A DNA stretch of 5,867 nucleotides from Desulfonatronospira sp. (GTDB lineage Bacteria; Desulfobacterota; Desulfovibrionia; Desulfovibrionales; Desulfonatronovibrionaceae), in the NCBI GenBank assembly GCA_003554505.1, contig PWGS01000069.1:1-5867 (forward strand). The letters are read 5' to 3'. Below are positions 1 through 5,825 of the stretch, piece after piece. The notes under the pieces are model-generated. The model was not told the DNA's origin, made no database searches, and saw only the letters and a program-made list of their open reading frames with translations. The position numbers were made by a program, and so were the translations under genes. Within the stretch, counting starts at the first letter, position 1. Each line of letters starts with the position of its first letter.

Positions 1-15
1 ATAGAGTGATTTCTG

Positions 16-70
16 GAGGCTGTCGGACAGGTCGGACAGGTCAGACAGGTCCGACGGGTCAGACAGCCTC
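16..70. repeat. 9-nt tandem repeat inside an inverted repeat
   Basis: Five consecutive 9-nt units of the form GTCNGACAG run from 22 to 66 (GTCGGACAG twice, GTCAGACAG, GTCCGACGG, GTCAGACAG). The array is closed by a perfect 9-bp inverted repeat: GAGGCTGTC at 16-24 pairs with GACAGCCTC at 62-70. Inside it, GTCGGAC of unit 2 (31-37) is the exact reverse complement of GTCCGAC of unit 4 (49-55), so a nested two-stem hairpin can form on either strand. It starts 10 bp beyond the aroE stop codon. No T-run follows on either strand, so it is not a standard intrinsic terminator. It could be a REP-like intergenic element, an RNA 3'-end stabiliser or a simple slippage array. The repeat is directly visible; its role is unknown. 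Confidence 0.8.
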
Positions 71-80
71 TCGGTACTCC

Positions 81-887
81 TCATATCTCCCCGCTGATTT
101 TTCTGCGCAGTAGATCCTCCGCCCATCCCGGATCGAATCCCTGGCCGGTCCAGGTCTTGAACTGCTTCAGAGCCTGGTGCACGAACATGCTGAGCCCTGA
201 TACCGTATGGGCTCCATGCGCCCTGGCCTGCTGCAGAAGCCTGGTCTGCAGGGGGTTGTACACCAGGTCGTAGACTGTCTCGAAGGGGAAGATGCTGCTT
301 TCCCAGGGGGTCAGTTCCTGCAGGTCCCCGGCTGTGCCCAGGGGGGTGGTGTTCACCAGCAGGTCCGCCTTGAGCCGGTAGCGTTCATCCCAGGGTATGC
401 TTTTTACGTTGAATTCCCCGGACATTGCCAGGGCTTTTTTTCCGCTTCGGTTGGTCAGGTATATGTTAGATATGCCCATGCGCTTCAGGCCGTAGAGTAC
501 AGCCCGTGAAGCCCCTCCCGCGCCCAGGACCAGGGCTGAATCCAGGTGCATGTCTTCTATGGGGGCCATAAAGCCGCTGCAGTCGGTGTTGGTCCCGCAC
601 AGCCGGTCCGCGTGCCAGTAGACAGTGTTTACTGCACCCACGTCCGATGCTTCCGGACTGATATGGTCCAGGTACTCCATGACATCCTCCTTGTAGGTGA
701 TGGTGATGCTGGCCCCGGACAGGGGCAGAATACGCACCGCTCGCATAAAGACACCCAGATCCCCGGGCTCGATTTCCCATTTGAGATACACCCGCTTCAT
801 GCCTGCGGCCTGAAAAGCACAGTTGTGCAGAAAGGGGCTCAGGGAATGCCCCAGAGTCCGACCAAGTACGCCGTAAGCCTGATACAT
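81..887 (-). CDS. aroE: shikimate dehydrogenase (NADP+)
   Basis: AroE reduces 3-dehydroshikimate to shikimate with NADPH in the cytoplasm, the fourth step of the shikimate pathway. The 268-residue protein has the usual family length. Visible landmarks in order are the shikimate-binding HSLSP (14-18, Ser15 and Ser17), the catalytic lysine region ITITYKED (Lys66), GAVNT (Asn87) and NTD with catalytic Asp102. Then follow the Rossmann loop GAGGASRA (122-129), NRS (146-148) as expected for the NADP 2'-phosphate site, NTTPLG (179-184), YDLVYNP (206-212) and GLSMFVHQA with the substrate-contact Gln238. The motif before Lys66 usually reads N-V/I-T-V/I-P-F/H-K; here Asn is Ser60 and Pro is Thr64, and NTDG is NTDC. 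All catalytic residues remain, so activity is expected. The ATG has a strong Shine-Dalgarno. It lies 24 bp downstream of rlmB in the same direction. YdiB-type quinate/shikimate dehydrogenase is a less likely alternative. Confidence 0.95.
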   Translation of the reverse strand: MYQAYGVLGRTLGHSLSPFLHNCAFQAAGMKRVYLKWEIEPGDLGVFMRAVRILPLSGASITITYKEDVMEYLDHISPEASDVGAVNTVYWHADRLCGTNTDCSGFMAPIEDMHLDSALVLGAGGASRAVLYGLKRMGISNIYLTNRSGKKALAMSGEFNVKSIPWDERYRLKADLLVNTTPLGTAGDLQELTPWESSIFPFETVYDLVYNPLQTRLLQQARAHGAHTVSGLSMFVHQALKQFKTWTGQGFDPGWAEDLLRRKISGEI

Positions 888-891
888 TCAG

Positions 892-899
892 CTCCTCCT
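892..899 (-). promoter_or_regulatory. aroE ribosome binding site
   Basis: Read on the minus strand this is AGGAGGAG, an almost ideal Shine-Dalgarno, ending just before the aroE ATG at 887. It lies in the 24-bp gap after the rlmB stop codon. It fixes the aroE start and shows that aroE can be translated independently within the probable rlmB-aroE transcript. Confidence 0.8.
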
Positions 900-911
900 G
901 TTGTGTATTCT

Positions 912-1634
912 TTATCCCCGGGACATCATTCTTCCCAGGATCAGGGCGCCTGCCTGGGCTACGTTCAGGGAATCCACACGGCCCGCCATGGGTATATGGA
1001 TTTTAGCAGGGCATCTTTTAAGGACATTGGGCCTGATGCCCTTTTCCTCACCGCCGAGCACAAGAACGGCCGGAAACTCAAACGTCTGTTCCAGAACGCT
1101 TTGCCCCTGATTCATGGTGGCGGCGTAGATATTAAATCCCGCCCGGCCTATATGATCCAGGGTGCGGGCCAGGTTTGTAACTTGGGAAATCCCGATCCTG
1201 GTCAGGGCGCCGGCCGAGGCCTTCATGGCCCCGGGTCCAAGGGGAGCGCTTCTGTCCCGGGGGATAATGATGCCTGCACCGCCCAGAGCGGCCAGGGTGC
1301 GGGCCAGGGTGCCCAGGTTGCCCGGATCCTGGACCTGGTCCAGTACCAGCAGCACGGGGAATCCGGCTTCTGCGGTATTTTGCAGAAGAAGATCCAGGTC
1401 CATGAGGGTATGCACGCGCAGTCTGGCGGCGATGCCCTGGCGCGAAGCCCCTATTTGCTGCAGCTCCTGGTCAGGGACCAGCTTGAAGCGAACATGCAGC
1501 TGTCTGCATCTGGATAGAACAGGGTCCAGTCCCCGGGGAACCGGTTTTTTCACCAGGACCAGGTCAATATGATCCGGGTTATCCTCCAGGGCCTCCATGA
1601 CCGGCTTTTTGCCCAGTACAAGGTTATTGTGCAT
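912..1634 (-). CDS. rlmB: 23S rRNA 2'-O-ribose methyltransferase, RlmB/TrmH family
   Basis: This SPOUT-class (TrmH/SpoU) enzyme uses S-adenosylmethionine to methylate a ribose 2'-OH. The best match by eye is RlmB, which modifies G2251 of the 23S rRNA P-loop. At 240 residues it is close to E. coli RlmB (243). A small N-terminal RNA-binding domain (about 1-75) opens with GKKPVMEAL, as in the family. The catalytic domain shows motif 1 LVLDQVQDPGNLGTLART (96-113, Asn106 and Arg112), then PRDRSAPLGPGAMKASAGA (125-142). Motif 2 is GGEEKG (194-199, Glu196), and motif 3 is IPMAGRVDSLNVAQAGA (214-230, Ser222 and Asn224), which forms the cofactor-binding knot. The ATG at 1634 is the only start between the motif region and an upstream in-frame stop near 1690. 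It has no clear Shine-Dalgarno, so translation may be modest. It is probably first in an operon with aroE. The exact methylated nucleotide is inferred; other TrmH-family targets remain possible. Confidence 0.88.
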   Translation of the reverse strand: MHNNLVLGKKPVMEALEDNPDHIDLVLVKKPVPRGLDPVLSRCRQLHVRFKLVPDQELQQIGASRQGIAARLRVHTLMDLDLLLQNTAEAGFPVLLVLDQVQDPGNLGTLARTLAALGGAGIIIPRDRSAPLGPGAMKASAGALTRIGISQVTNLARTLDHIGRAGFNIYAATMNQGQSVLEQTFEFPAVLVLGGEEKGIRPNVLKRCPAKIHIPMAGRVDSLNVAQAGALILGRMMSRG

Positions 1635-1889
1635 GAAATCGGGATTAGCAGGCTTGACTGTCCCTGTAAATCTGTAACGTGCTGCAATTTACTATTGCCA
1701 AACCCCGGGGAATTTAATAACCAGTCTTAGATTTAAGATATTCACCATCTGCTTAAGTTGGTAAATGGTCATGATCAAGTCTGCTTGAAGCATTCCGGCG
1801 GAGCCCAGCTGGAACAAGATATGTTTTACTTTTTCTGATGCATGAAAACGTCGATCCGAACAAATGCTGTGTCTAAAGGAGTCCCGAAT
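1635..1889. promoter_or_regulatory. divergent intergenic region, rlmB / mltD
   Basis: This spacer of about 255 bp separates the divergent rlmB (minus) and mltD (plus) starts, so it must hold promoters for both. It is AT-richer than the flanking genes. I find no convincing sigma70 pair. On the minus strand TTGGCA (1696-1701) is a good -35, but nothing near TATAAT lies 16-18 bp downstream. On the plus strand TAAGAT (1734-1739) is a fair -10 without a -35. Small dyads are present: TCAAG/CTTGA (1775-1779 and 1784-1788), ACCAT/ATGGT (1744-1748 and 1765-1769) and CCCCGGGG (1703-1710). None matches an operator I recognise. No RNA gene or credible short gene is seen. Confidence 0.4.
1875..1881 (+). 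promoter_or_regulatory. mltD ribosome binding site (decides start)
   Basis: AAAGGAG lies 8 nt before the ATG at 1890. The longer-ORF ATG at 1842 has only the T-rich stretch TTTTACTTTTTCTGATGC before it and no Shine-Dalgarno. This site therefore supports 1890 as the true start of the transglycosylase gene. Confidence 0.8.
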
Positions 1890-3659
1890 ATGCCTGCACG
1901 TCTTTTCTTGATTTTCCCGGCTGTTTTTCTGCTTTTGTCCTGTGCTTCAGCACCCAGGGATGATACTTCGGTTTTTGAACCCAGGAGCATTGAGCAGGTA
2001 AGGGATGCGTCACATCCTGAACTTGACATGCCCCGGGACAGGATATCCTCGGAGGCCAAATCCGCTGAAAGAATGTTTGAGGACGAAATAGATGATCTCA
2101 CCCCGGAAGAAAAGGCGGAGCTGGAAAAAGAACCTCTTACAGAAGCGGAAAAAGAGGCCCTGGAAACAAGGATTGAGTTCGACTTTGTGCTTGATGCCAG
2201 GGAAACTCAGGCCATGGAGAACTACTTCAAGCTCTATACCCACAGACACCGCGACAGTTTCCAGACCTGGCTCAAGCGCTCGGAATTGTATCTACCATAT
2301 ATAAAGGAAGTTTTTCAGGAAAGGGGGCTTCCTGAAGATCTTATCTTCCTGCCTTTTGCTGAAAGCGGGTTTAACGCCAGGGCCTATTCCCGGGCCGGGG
2401 CCGCCGGAATATGGCAGTTCATGCCCGGCACCGGCAGAATGTACGACCTCAGGGTGGACTGGTGGCTGGACGAGCGCAGGAATCCTTTCCTCTCCACCCA
2501 CGCTGCAGCAGACTACCTGGAAAAACTACACGGCGATTTCGGATGCTGGTACCTGGCCCTGGCTGCATACAATGCCGGCGAGGGCAGGGTGGGTCGGGCC
2601 ATGCAGAGAAGCGGGCATGAAGACTATTTCGGCCTCATCAATGGCCCTTACCTGGCAATGGAAACCAGGAACTATGTGCCTAAGTTTCTGGCTATCCTGA
2701 AGATACTGCGCAACCTGGAAGAGCTGGACTTTGATCCCATAGACTGGGACAGGGCCCCTGATTACAGGGAACTGGAGATTCCGCCGGGAACAGATTTGAT
2801 TGCCCTTTCCAGAGCAGCAGGCCTGGAGTTTGATGAATTCAAGAAATACAACCCGGCCTTTCGCAGGGCAGTAAGCCCTTCCGATTCCAGGGTAGAGATC
2901 ATGTTGCCGGATACAAAGGCTCAGGCGGCAGCTGAATTTCTGGACAGCCCCGAGACGAAGCGGCATGCCGGCTTTCATAGATACCAGGTAAGAAGCGGAG
3001 ATTCCTGGTGGCGGATTTCCAACCGGTTCGGAATACCGGTGTCAGTATTGAAACAGACCAACAACACCTCGTCCAATATGCTGAGGCCCGGTCAATATGT
3101 AATTATCCCCGCCAGCGGTTCCTCCCATGCAAGTTCTTCCACCCAGGAATATGCCCAGCGCAGGGGCAATTATACCGTTCAGAGCGGGGATACCCTTTGG
3201 GATATCTCGCGCAGATTCAACGTGGAAATGCAGACACTCATCGCAGCCAACGGTCTCAGCGGAAACACCATTCATCCCGGCCAGAAGCTCTATATTCCGG
3301 GACACACCCGGTCAGGAGGCGGCGATGGCTCCAGGGTGCAGACCACATACAGCGTCAAGAGCGGAGATACTCTATGGGAAATAGCCCGCAGGTACAACGT
3401 GGAAATGAGTGCATTGAGAAATGCCAATAACTTGAGCGGCAACACCATTCGTCCCGGACAGGAACTCAATATTCCCGGCGGGGGCAGCGGCGGCGGCAGC
3501 AGCAGCAGCGTTACCACTTACGAAGTGCGCAGGGGGGATACCCTTTCGGAAATCGCCGGAAGGTTCGGTGTAAGCACCAGGGACCTGCGGAACTGGAACA
3601 ATATTTCCAGGGGCCAGATCATCCGGCCCGGGGACAGGCTGGAAGTCAGGGGGGATTAA
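1890..3659 (+). CDS. mltD: MltD-type membrane-bound lytic murein transglycosylase with LysM domains
   Basis: The enzyme cleaves the MurNAc-GlcNAc bond of peptidoglycan to form 1,6-anhydroMurNAc, acting in the periplasm from the outer membrane. I start at 1890 (589 residues), not 1842. From here the protein opens with a lipoprotein signal: hydrophobic core LFLIFPAVFLLL, then lipobox LLSC with Cys18, and Ala19 at +2, which favours the outer membrane. A charged Glu/Lys-rich linker follows (about 55-95). The SLT domain (about 140-270) carries LPFAESGF with catalytic Glu158, then AAGIWQFMPGTG and LALAAYNAGEGRV, all typical of family 1D. A degenerate LysM-like module covers about 292-340. Four clear LysM domains follow at 365-407, 428-470, 487-529 and 544-589, separated by Ser/Gly linkers. 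E. coli MltD has fewer LysM copies, so this is an extended version. It is monocistronic by position and divergent from rlmB. Function is secure at family level; regulation is not visible. Confidence 0.93.
   Translation: MPARLFLIFPAVFLLLSCASAPRDDTSVFEPRSIEQVRDASHPELDMPRDRISSEAKSAERMFEDEIDDLTPEEKAELEKEPLTEAEKEALETRIEFDFVLDARETQAMENYFKLYTHRHRDSFQTWLKRSELYLPYIKEVFQERGLPEDLIFLPFAESGFNARAYSRAGAAGIWQFMPGTGRMYDLRVDWWLDERRNPFLSTHAAADYLEKLHGDFGCWYLALAAYNAGEGRVGRAMQRSGHEDYFGLINGPYLAMETRNYVPKFLAILKILRNLEELDFDPIDWDRAPDYRELEIPPGTDLIALSRAAGLEFDEFKKYNPAFRRAVSPSDSRVEIMLPDTKAQAAAEFLDSPETKRHAGFHRYQVRSGDSWWRISNRFGIPVSVLKQTNNTSSNMLRPGQYVIIPASGSSHASSSTQEYAQRRGNYTVQSGDTLWDISRRFNVEMQTLIAANGLSGNTIHPGQKLYIPGHTRSGGGDGSRVQTTYSVKSGDTLWEIARRYNVEMSALRNANNLSGNTIRPGQELNIPGGGSGGGSSSSVTTYEVRRGDTLSEIAGRFGVSTRDLRNWNNISRGQIIRPGDRLEVRGD
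2982..3656 (+). repeat. four tandem LysM-coding repeats within mltD
   Basis: LysM-coding units occupy 2982-3110, 3171-3299, 3348-3476 and 3519-3656. Each encodes the pattern Y-x-V-x-x-G-D-(T/S)-x-x-x-I-(A/S) followed by RPG or HPG and a hydrophobic end. Units 2 and 3 are the closest pair: 30 of 43 residues are identical when aligned by hand, and the 13-nt string CAACGTGGAAATG is shared. Units 1 and 2 share 19 of 43. The linker between units 3 and 4 (about 3477-3515) is a Gly/Ser run coded by GGC/AGC triplets. LysM modules bind GlcNAc-containing glycans and hold the enzyme on the wall. The pattern suggests a later internal duplication of units 2 and 3. Confidence 0.85.
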
Positions 3660-3697
3660 CAGGGCGTTTTTAACCGGAGAACTCTGACCTCTGACGT

Positions 3698-3724
3698 ATG
3701 TGACTGCAAAGCAGGCACATCTTT
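3698..3724 (+). terminator. weak hairpin between convergent mltD and bamD
   Basis: ATGTG-A-CTGC, loop AAA, GCAG-G-CACAT forms a 9-bp stem with one internal A/G mismatch (3698-3720). On the plus strand it is followed only by CTTT. It lies 38 bp past the mltD stop and abuts the bamD stop codon, the place where a terminator for mltD is expected. The stem is only moderately GC-rich and the T-run is poor, so it may be inefficient or fortuitous. On the minus strand no T-run follows. A 7-nt tandem CTCTGAC (3682-3695) lies just before it. Confidence 0.35.
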
Positions 3725-4454
3725 AAAGCCAGTCCAGCCAGTCCCGCCAGGTACCTTCGTCTATGGCTCTTTTATGGCTGGAAACGTGCTCCTGGTGCTT
3801 GTAGTAGCTCTGCCTGGCCCTTTCACCAGCGTACTCCACGTATTCCGGAAGGTCCTCAAAGTTGTCCATGACGTACCTGTAGCGTTCATAGGCCGAACCG
3901 TAGCGCTTGGTCCTCCAGTAAAAATCGGCTATGTACAGTTCGTGCTCGGCAATTTTTTTGCGGCATTGCACCATGTAATACCGGGAATACTCCGCATATT
4001 CAGTCTCAGGATAAACCTGGGCCCCCCGCCTGAAGTATTCCAGTGCTTCCTGCATGTTGCGCTGCGGACGGTCTATGGAGGTGAACTTGTTGTAGTGGGC
4101 CAGCCCTGTCCTGAAAAGCACGTAGGGCATGTATTCGTGGCGGGGATTCATTTCGGCGAACTCGGTGAACACGGTTATGGCCGCGTCATAGTTGCCGGAC
4201 TTCATGTAGGCATCTCCCAGGGCTACTTCGGCCGTCGGGGTATGGGGGCTGAAGGGAAAGCGGTCGCGCAGGTCGGAAAAATGTTCAATGGCTTTTCTGT
4301 AGCGCTCCTGCTCCATGGCATCTACTCCGGCCTGGGCCAGCTCCTGGGGAGTGTCCTCCAGAGGCTGGGGACCTCTTTGAAACCAGGCGCACCCGGTCAT
4401 GACCGTCAGTGCGGCTGCAAGCAAGAGCAGTAAAAGAAGATTTTTAATTTTCAT
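3723..4454 (-). CDS. bamD: outer-membrane assembly lipoprotein BamD (YfiO/ComL family)
   Basis: BamD is the TPR lipoprotein that works with BamA to fold and insert beta-barrel proteins into the outer membrane, facing the periplasm. The 243-residue length matches the family (E. coli 245). A lipoprotein signal is plain: MKIKN, a leucine/alanine core, then MTGC with Cys22 as the lipidated residue and Ala23 at +2. TPR-like helical pairs follow at about 36-69, 73-106, 110-153 and 157-200. Family signatures are RFPFSPHT (65-72), GLAHYN (117-122), DRPQRN (128-133) and the stretch 137-154 ending YPETEYA. The C-terminus is charged and Trp-rich. The ATG at 4454 is the only possible start before an upstream in-frame stop, yet it has no visible Shine-Dalgarno. 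It lies 46 bp downstream of trxB in the same direction and is likely co-transcribed. Another TPR lipoprotein such as CpoB is less likely, given these motifs. Confidence 0.92.
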   Translation of the reverse strand: MKIKNLLLLLLLAAALTVMTGCAWFQRGPQPLEDTPQELAQAGVDAMEQERYRKAIEHFSDLRDRFPFSPHTPTAEVALGDAYMKSGNYDAAITVFTEFAEMNPRHEYMPYVLFRTGLAHYNKFTSIDRPQRNMQEALEYFRRGAQVYPETEYAEYSRYYMVQCRKKIAEHELYIADFYWRTKRYGSAYERYRYVMDNFEDLPEYVEYAGERARQSYYKHQEHVSSHKRAIDEGTWRDWLDWL

Positions 4455-4500
4455 ACTTTGCTGGTGATGGGAATAATTTGACTGTCAGTTTTTTGCGGGG

Positions 4501-5421
4501 CTAACCTGTTCGTTCCAGGTAGACCTGTACATTGTGCGCGGCAGCGGCCCCTTCGCCCACGGCGGTGCTTATCTGTCGGCACAGCTTGGAGCGGATGTCC
4601 CCGGCGGCGTACAGGCCTGGAATGCTGGTGCTCATCTCGGTATCGGTCCTGATAAATCCATGATCGTCGGTCTCCACCTCATGGGGCAGAGAAGGTGCTG
4701 CCGGGATCAGTCCTATGAAGATAAATGCTCCCTCCACCTTCAGCTCAGTCTCATCCCCGGTCTGAACGTTCCGGAGCTTCACGCTTTCCAGGCCCTGGTC
4801 CCCTGCAAATTCACGGACCACTGTGTTGTAGAGAATATCTATCTTGGGGTTGTTTACCACCTTGTCCTGGTAGATCTTGGAACCCCTGAAAGCGTCCCTG
4901 CGATGGATGAGGTACACCTTCTTCCCCAGTTTGGTCAGATAAAGTGATTCCTCCAGGGCTGTATCCCCGCCGCCTATGCAGGCCACTTCCTGGTCTTTGA
5001 AGAAGTTGCCGTCACACAGGGCGCAGTAGGATATCCCTCTGCCGTTTAGCCTGCCTTCACCGGGCACCCCCAGCTTTTTCCAGTTGGCCCCGGTAGTTAC
5101 TATTACACTCCTGGAGATGATGCTCTCCTGGGAAAGTACTGTTTCGAATTTCCCGTCCAGGGCTTTGATCTCCAGGGCTTCATCTCCGAATTTGTCATAA
5201 TCGAAGCCTTCCAGGTGTGCGGTGAAGAGATCCACCAGCTCAAAGCCCTTTATTCCCTGGGGGAAACCGGGATAATTATCTATGGTCTCGGTGAGAAGAA
5301 CCTGGCCTCCCGGGGAGAGCTTTTCCACCCAGGCCACCTGGATTCCCGCCCTCAACAGGTAAAGAGCCGCTGTTATTCCTGCAGGTCCCCCACCTATGAC
5401 CACGCTTTCGTATTCTTTCAT
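4501..5421 (-). CDS. trxB: thioredoxin-disulfide reductase (NADPH, FAD)
   Basis: TrxB is a homodimeric cytoplasmic flavoenzyme that transfers electrons from NADPH through FAD and a redox disulfide to thioredoxin. The 306 residues fit the low-molecular-weight bacterial class. Landmarks are the FAD loop GGGPAG (10-15), PGGQ (37-40), the active site CALC (Cys133 and Cys136; CATC or CAVC is usual) followed by DG, the NADPH loop GGGDTALEE (150-158), HRRDAFRGSK (173-182) and the C-terminal FAD motif AAGD (272-275) with RQ (282-283). The HRRxxxR residues (Arg174, Arg175, Arg179) indicate NADPH as donor. Some sulfate reducers also carry an atypical reductase lacking this motif; this is not that type. 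The start lies 4 nt after the trxA stop and has no clear Shine-Dalgarno, which suggests translational coupling. It sits between trxA and bamD in one probable operon. Confidence 0.96.
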   Translation of the reverse strand: MKEYESVVIGGGPAGITAALYLLRAGIQVAWVEKLSPGGQVLLTETIDNYPGFPQGIKGFELVDLFTAHLEGFDYDKFGDEALEIKALDGKFETVLSQESIISRSVIVTTGANWKKLGVPGEGRLNGRGISYCALCDGNFFKDQEVACIGGGDTALEESLYLTKLGKKVYLIHRRDAFRGSKIYQDKVVNNPKIDILYNTVVREFAGDQGLESVKLRNVQTGDETELKVEGAFIFIGLIPAAPSLPHEVETDDHGFIRTDTEMSTSIPGLYAAGDIRSKLCRQISTAVGEGAAAAHNVQVYLERTG

Positions 5422-5425
5422 AAAG

Positions 5426-5743
5426 CTATACTGCTTTTTCTATCATCTGCTTCAGGTTGGCCTTGGATACAGCTCCGGTAACCTGTTCCATGACGTCCCC
5501 GCCTTTGTACAGTATAAGAGTGGGGATGGCCCTGATCCCGTACTTGCCGGGAGGGCCGGGGTTTTCGTCCACGTTCATCTTGAGTACCTTGAGCCGGCCG
5601 GTGTATTCCTGAGCCAGTTCTTCAACCACGGGACCGATAGCCCTGCAGGGTCCGCACCACGGGGCCCAGAAGTCTACCAGTACCGGGAGTTCGCATTTCA
5701 GGACTTCTTCCTCAAAGTTGTTGTCTGTTACTGGGTTTGGCAT
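5426..5743 (-). CDS. trxA: thioredoxin
   Basis: TrxA is the small cytoplasmic dithiol reductant that reduces protein disulfides and supplies ribonucleotide reductase and peroxide-defence enzymes. It has 105 residues, the normal size. The active site WCGPC spans 29-33 (Cys30 and Cys33), preceded by FWAP and the buried acidic residue Asp24. The cis-proline loop is IRAIPT with Pro74, and the glycines before and after the last strand are present (Gly81, Gly82, Gly90). The common NPxTAxxYGI segment reads NPGPPGKYGI (61-70), a small deviation. Cys17 is an extra, non-catalytic cysteine. An AAGGAG Shine-Dalgarno 6 nt upstream fixes the start. It is first in the trxA-trxB-bamD unit, directly downstream of a good promoter, and its partner reductase follows after 4 bp. 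Confidence 0.97.
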   Translation of the reverse strand: MPNPVTDNNFEEEVLKCELPVLVDFWAPWCGPCRAIGPVVEELAQEYTGRLKVLKMNVDENPGPPGKYGIRAIPTLILYKGGDVMEQVTGAVSKANLKQMIEKAV

Positions 5744-5749
5744 CTTCGT

Positions 5750-5755
5750 CTCCTT
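5750..5755 (-). promoter_or_regulatory. trxA ribosome binding site
   Basis: On the minus strand AAGGAG lies 6 nt before the trxA ATG at 5743. It is the only strong Shine-Dalgarno in the trxA-trxB-bamD unit, so downstream genes may rely partly on coupling. Confidence 0.8.
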
Positions 5756-5796
5756 GTTTATGCTGGAAGTTGTCGAGCTTTATTTATCTGGAGCGG

Positions 5797-5825
5797 ATAT
5801 TAAGAGAAGTATGAAAAGCCGTCAA
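5797..5825 (-). promoter_or_regulatory. sigma70-type promoter of trxA-trxB-bamD
   Basis: On the minus strand TTGACG (5820-5825, five of six to the -35 consensus) is followed by a 17-bp spacer and TAATAT (5797-5802, four of six to TATAAT). Transcription would start near 5790, giving a leader of roughly 45 nt with the trxA Shine-Dalgarno near its end. The placement and spacing are what a housekeeping promoter for a constitutive thioredoxin operon should show. No clear operator dyad overlaps it. Confidence 0.65.

Noticed and set aside
16..70. CRISPR array or intrinsic terminator reading of the repeat
   Set aside because: The units are 9 nt with no spacers, so it is not CRISPR. Neither strand has a T-run after the stem, so it is not a standard intrinsic terminator.
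546..1517. A 323-codon plus-strand open frame across aroE and rlmB
   Set aside because: It lies antisense to two genes with clear family motifs, has no Shine-Dalgarno or recognisable domain, and its Gly/Gln/His-rich make-up is typical of a shadow of GC-rich coding DNA.
1810..1825. Sigma54-like TGGAAC-N5-ATGTT before mltD
   Set aside because: The -12 element lacks the GC dinucleotide (GG-N10-GT instead of GG-N10-GC), and no activator-site repeats are visible upstream.
1765..1838. Tiny upstream open frames MVMIKSA (1765) and MFYFF (1821) before mltD
   Set aside because: Neither has a Shine-Dalgarno and both are a few codons long. They could matter only if the mltD transcript begins upstream of them, which is not shown.
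3774..4433. A 219-codon plus-strand open frame antisense to bamD
   Set aside because: It mirrors the bamD coding sequence, and its composition and lack of motifs indicate a shadow frame. BamD signatures and the lipobox are on the other strand.
4479..4487. TGAC-T-GTCA dyad between trxB and bamD as an operator or terminator
   Set aside because: Four-bp arms are too short to support either call, and the nearby T-run (4489-4494) follows no stable stem.
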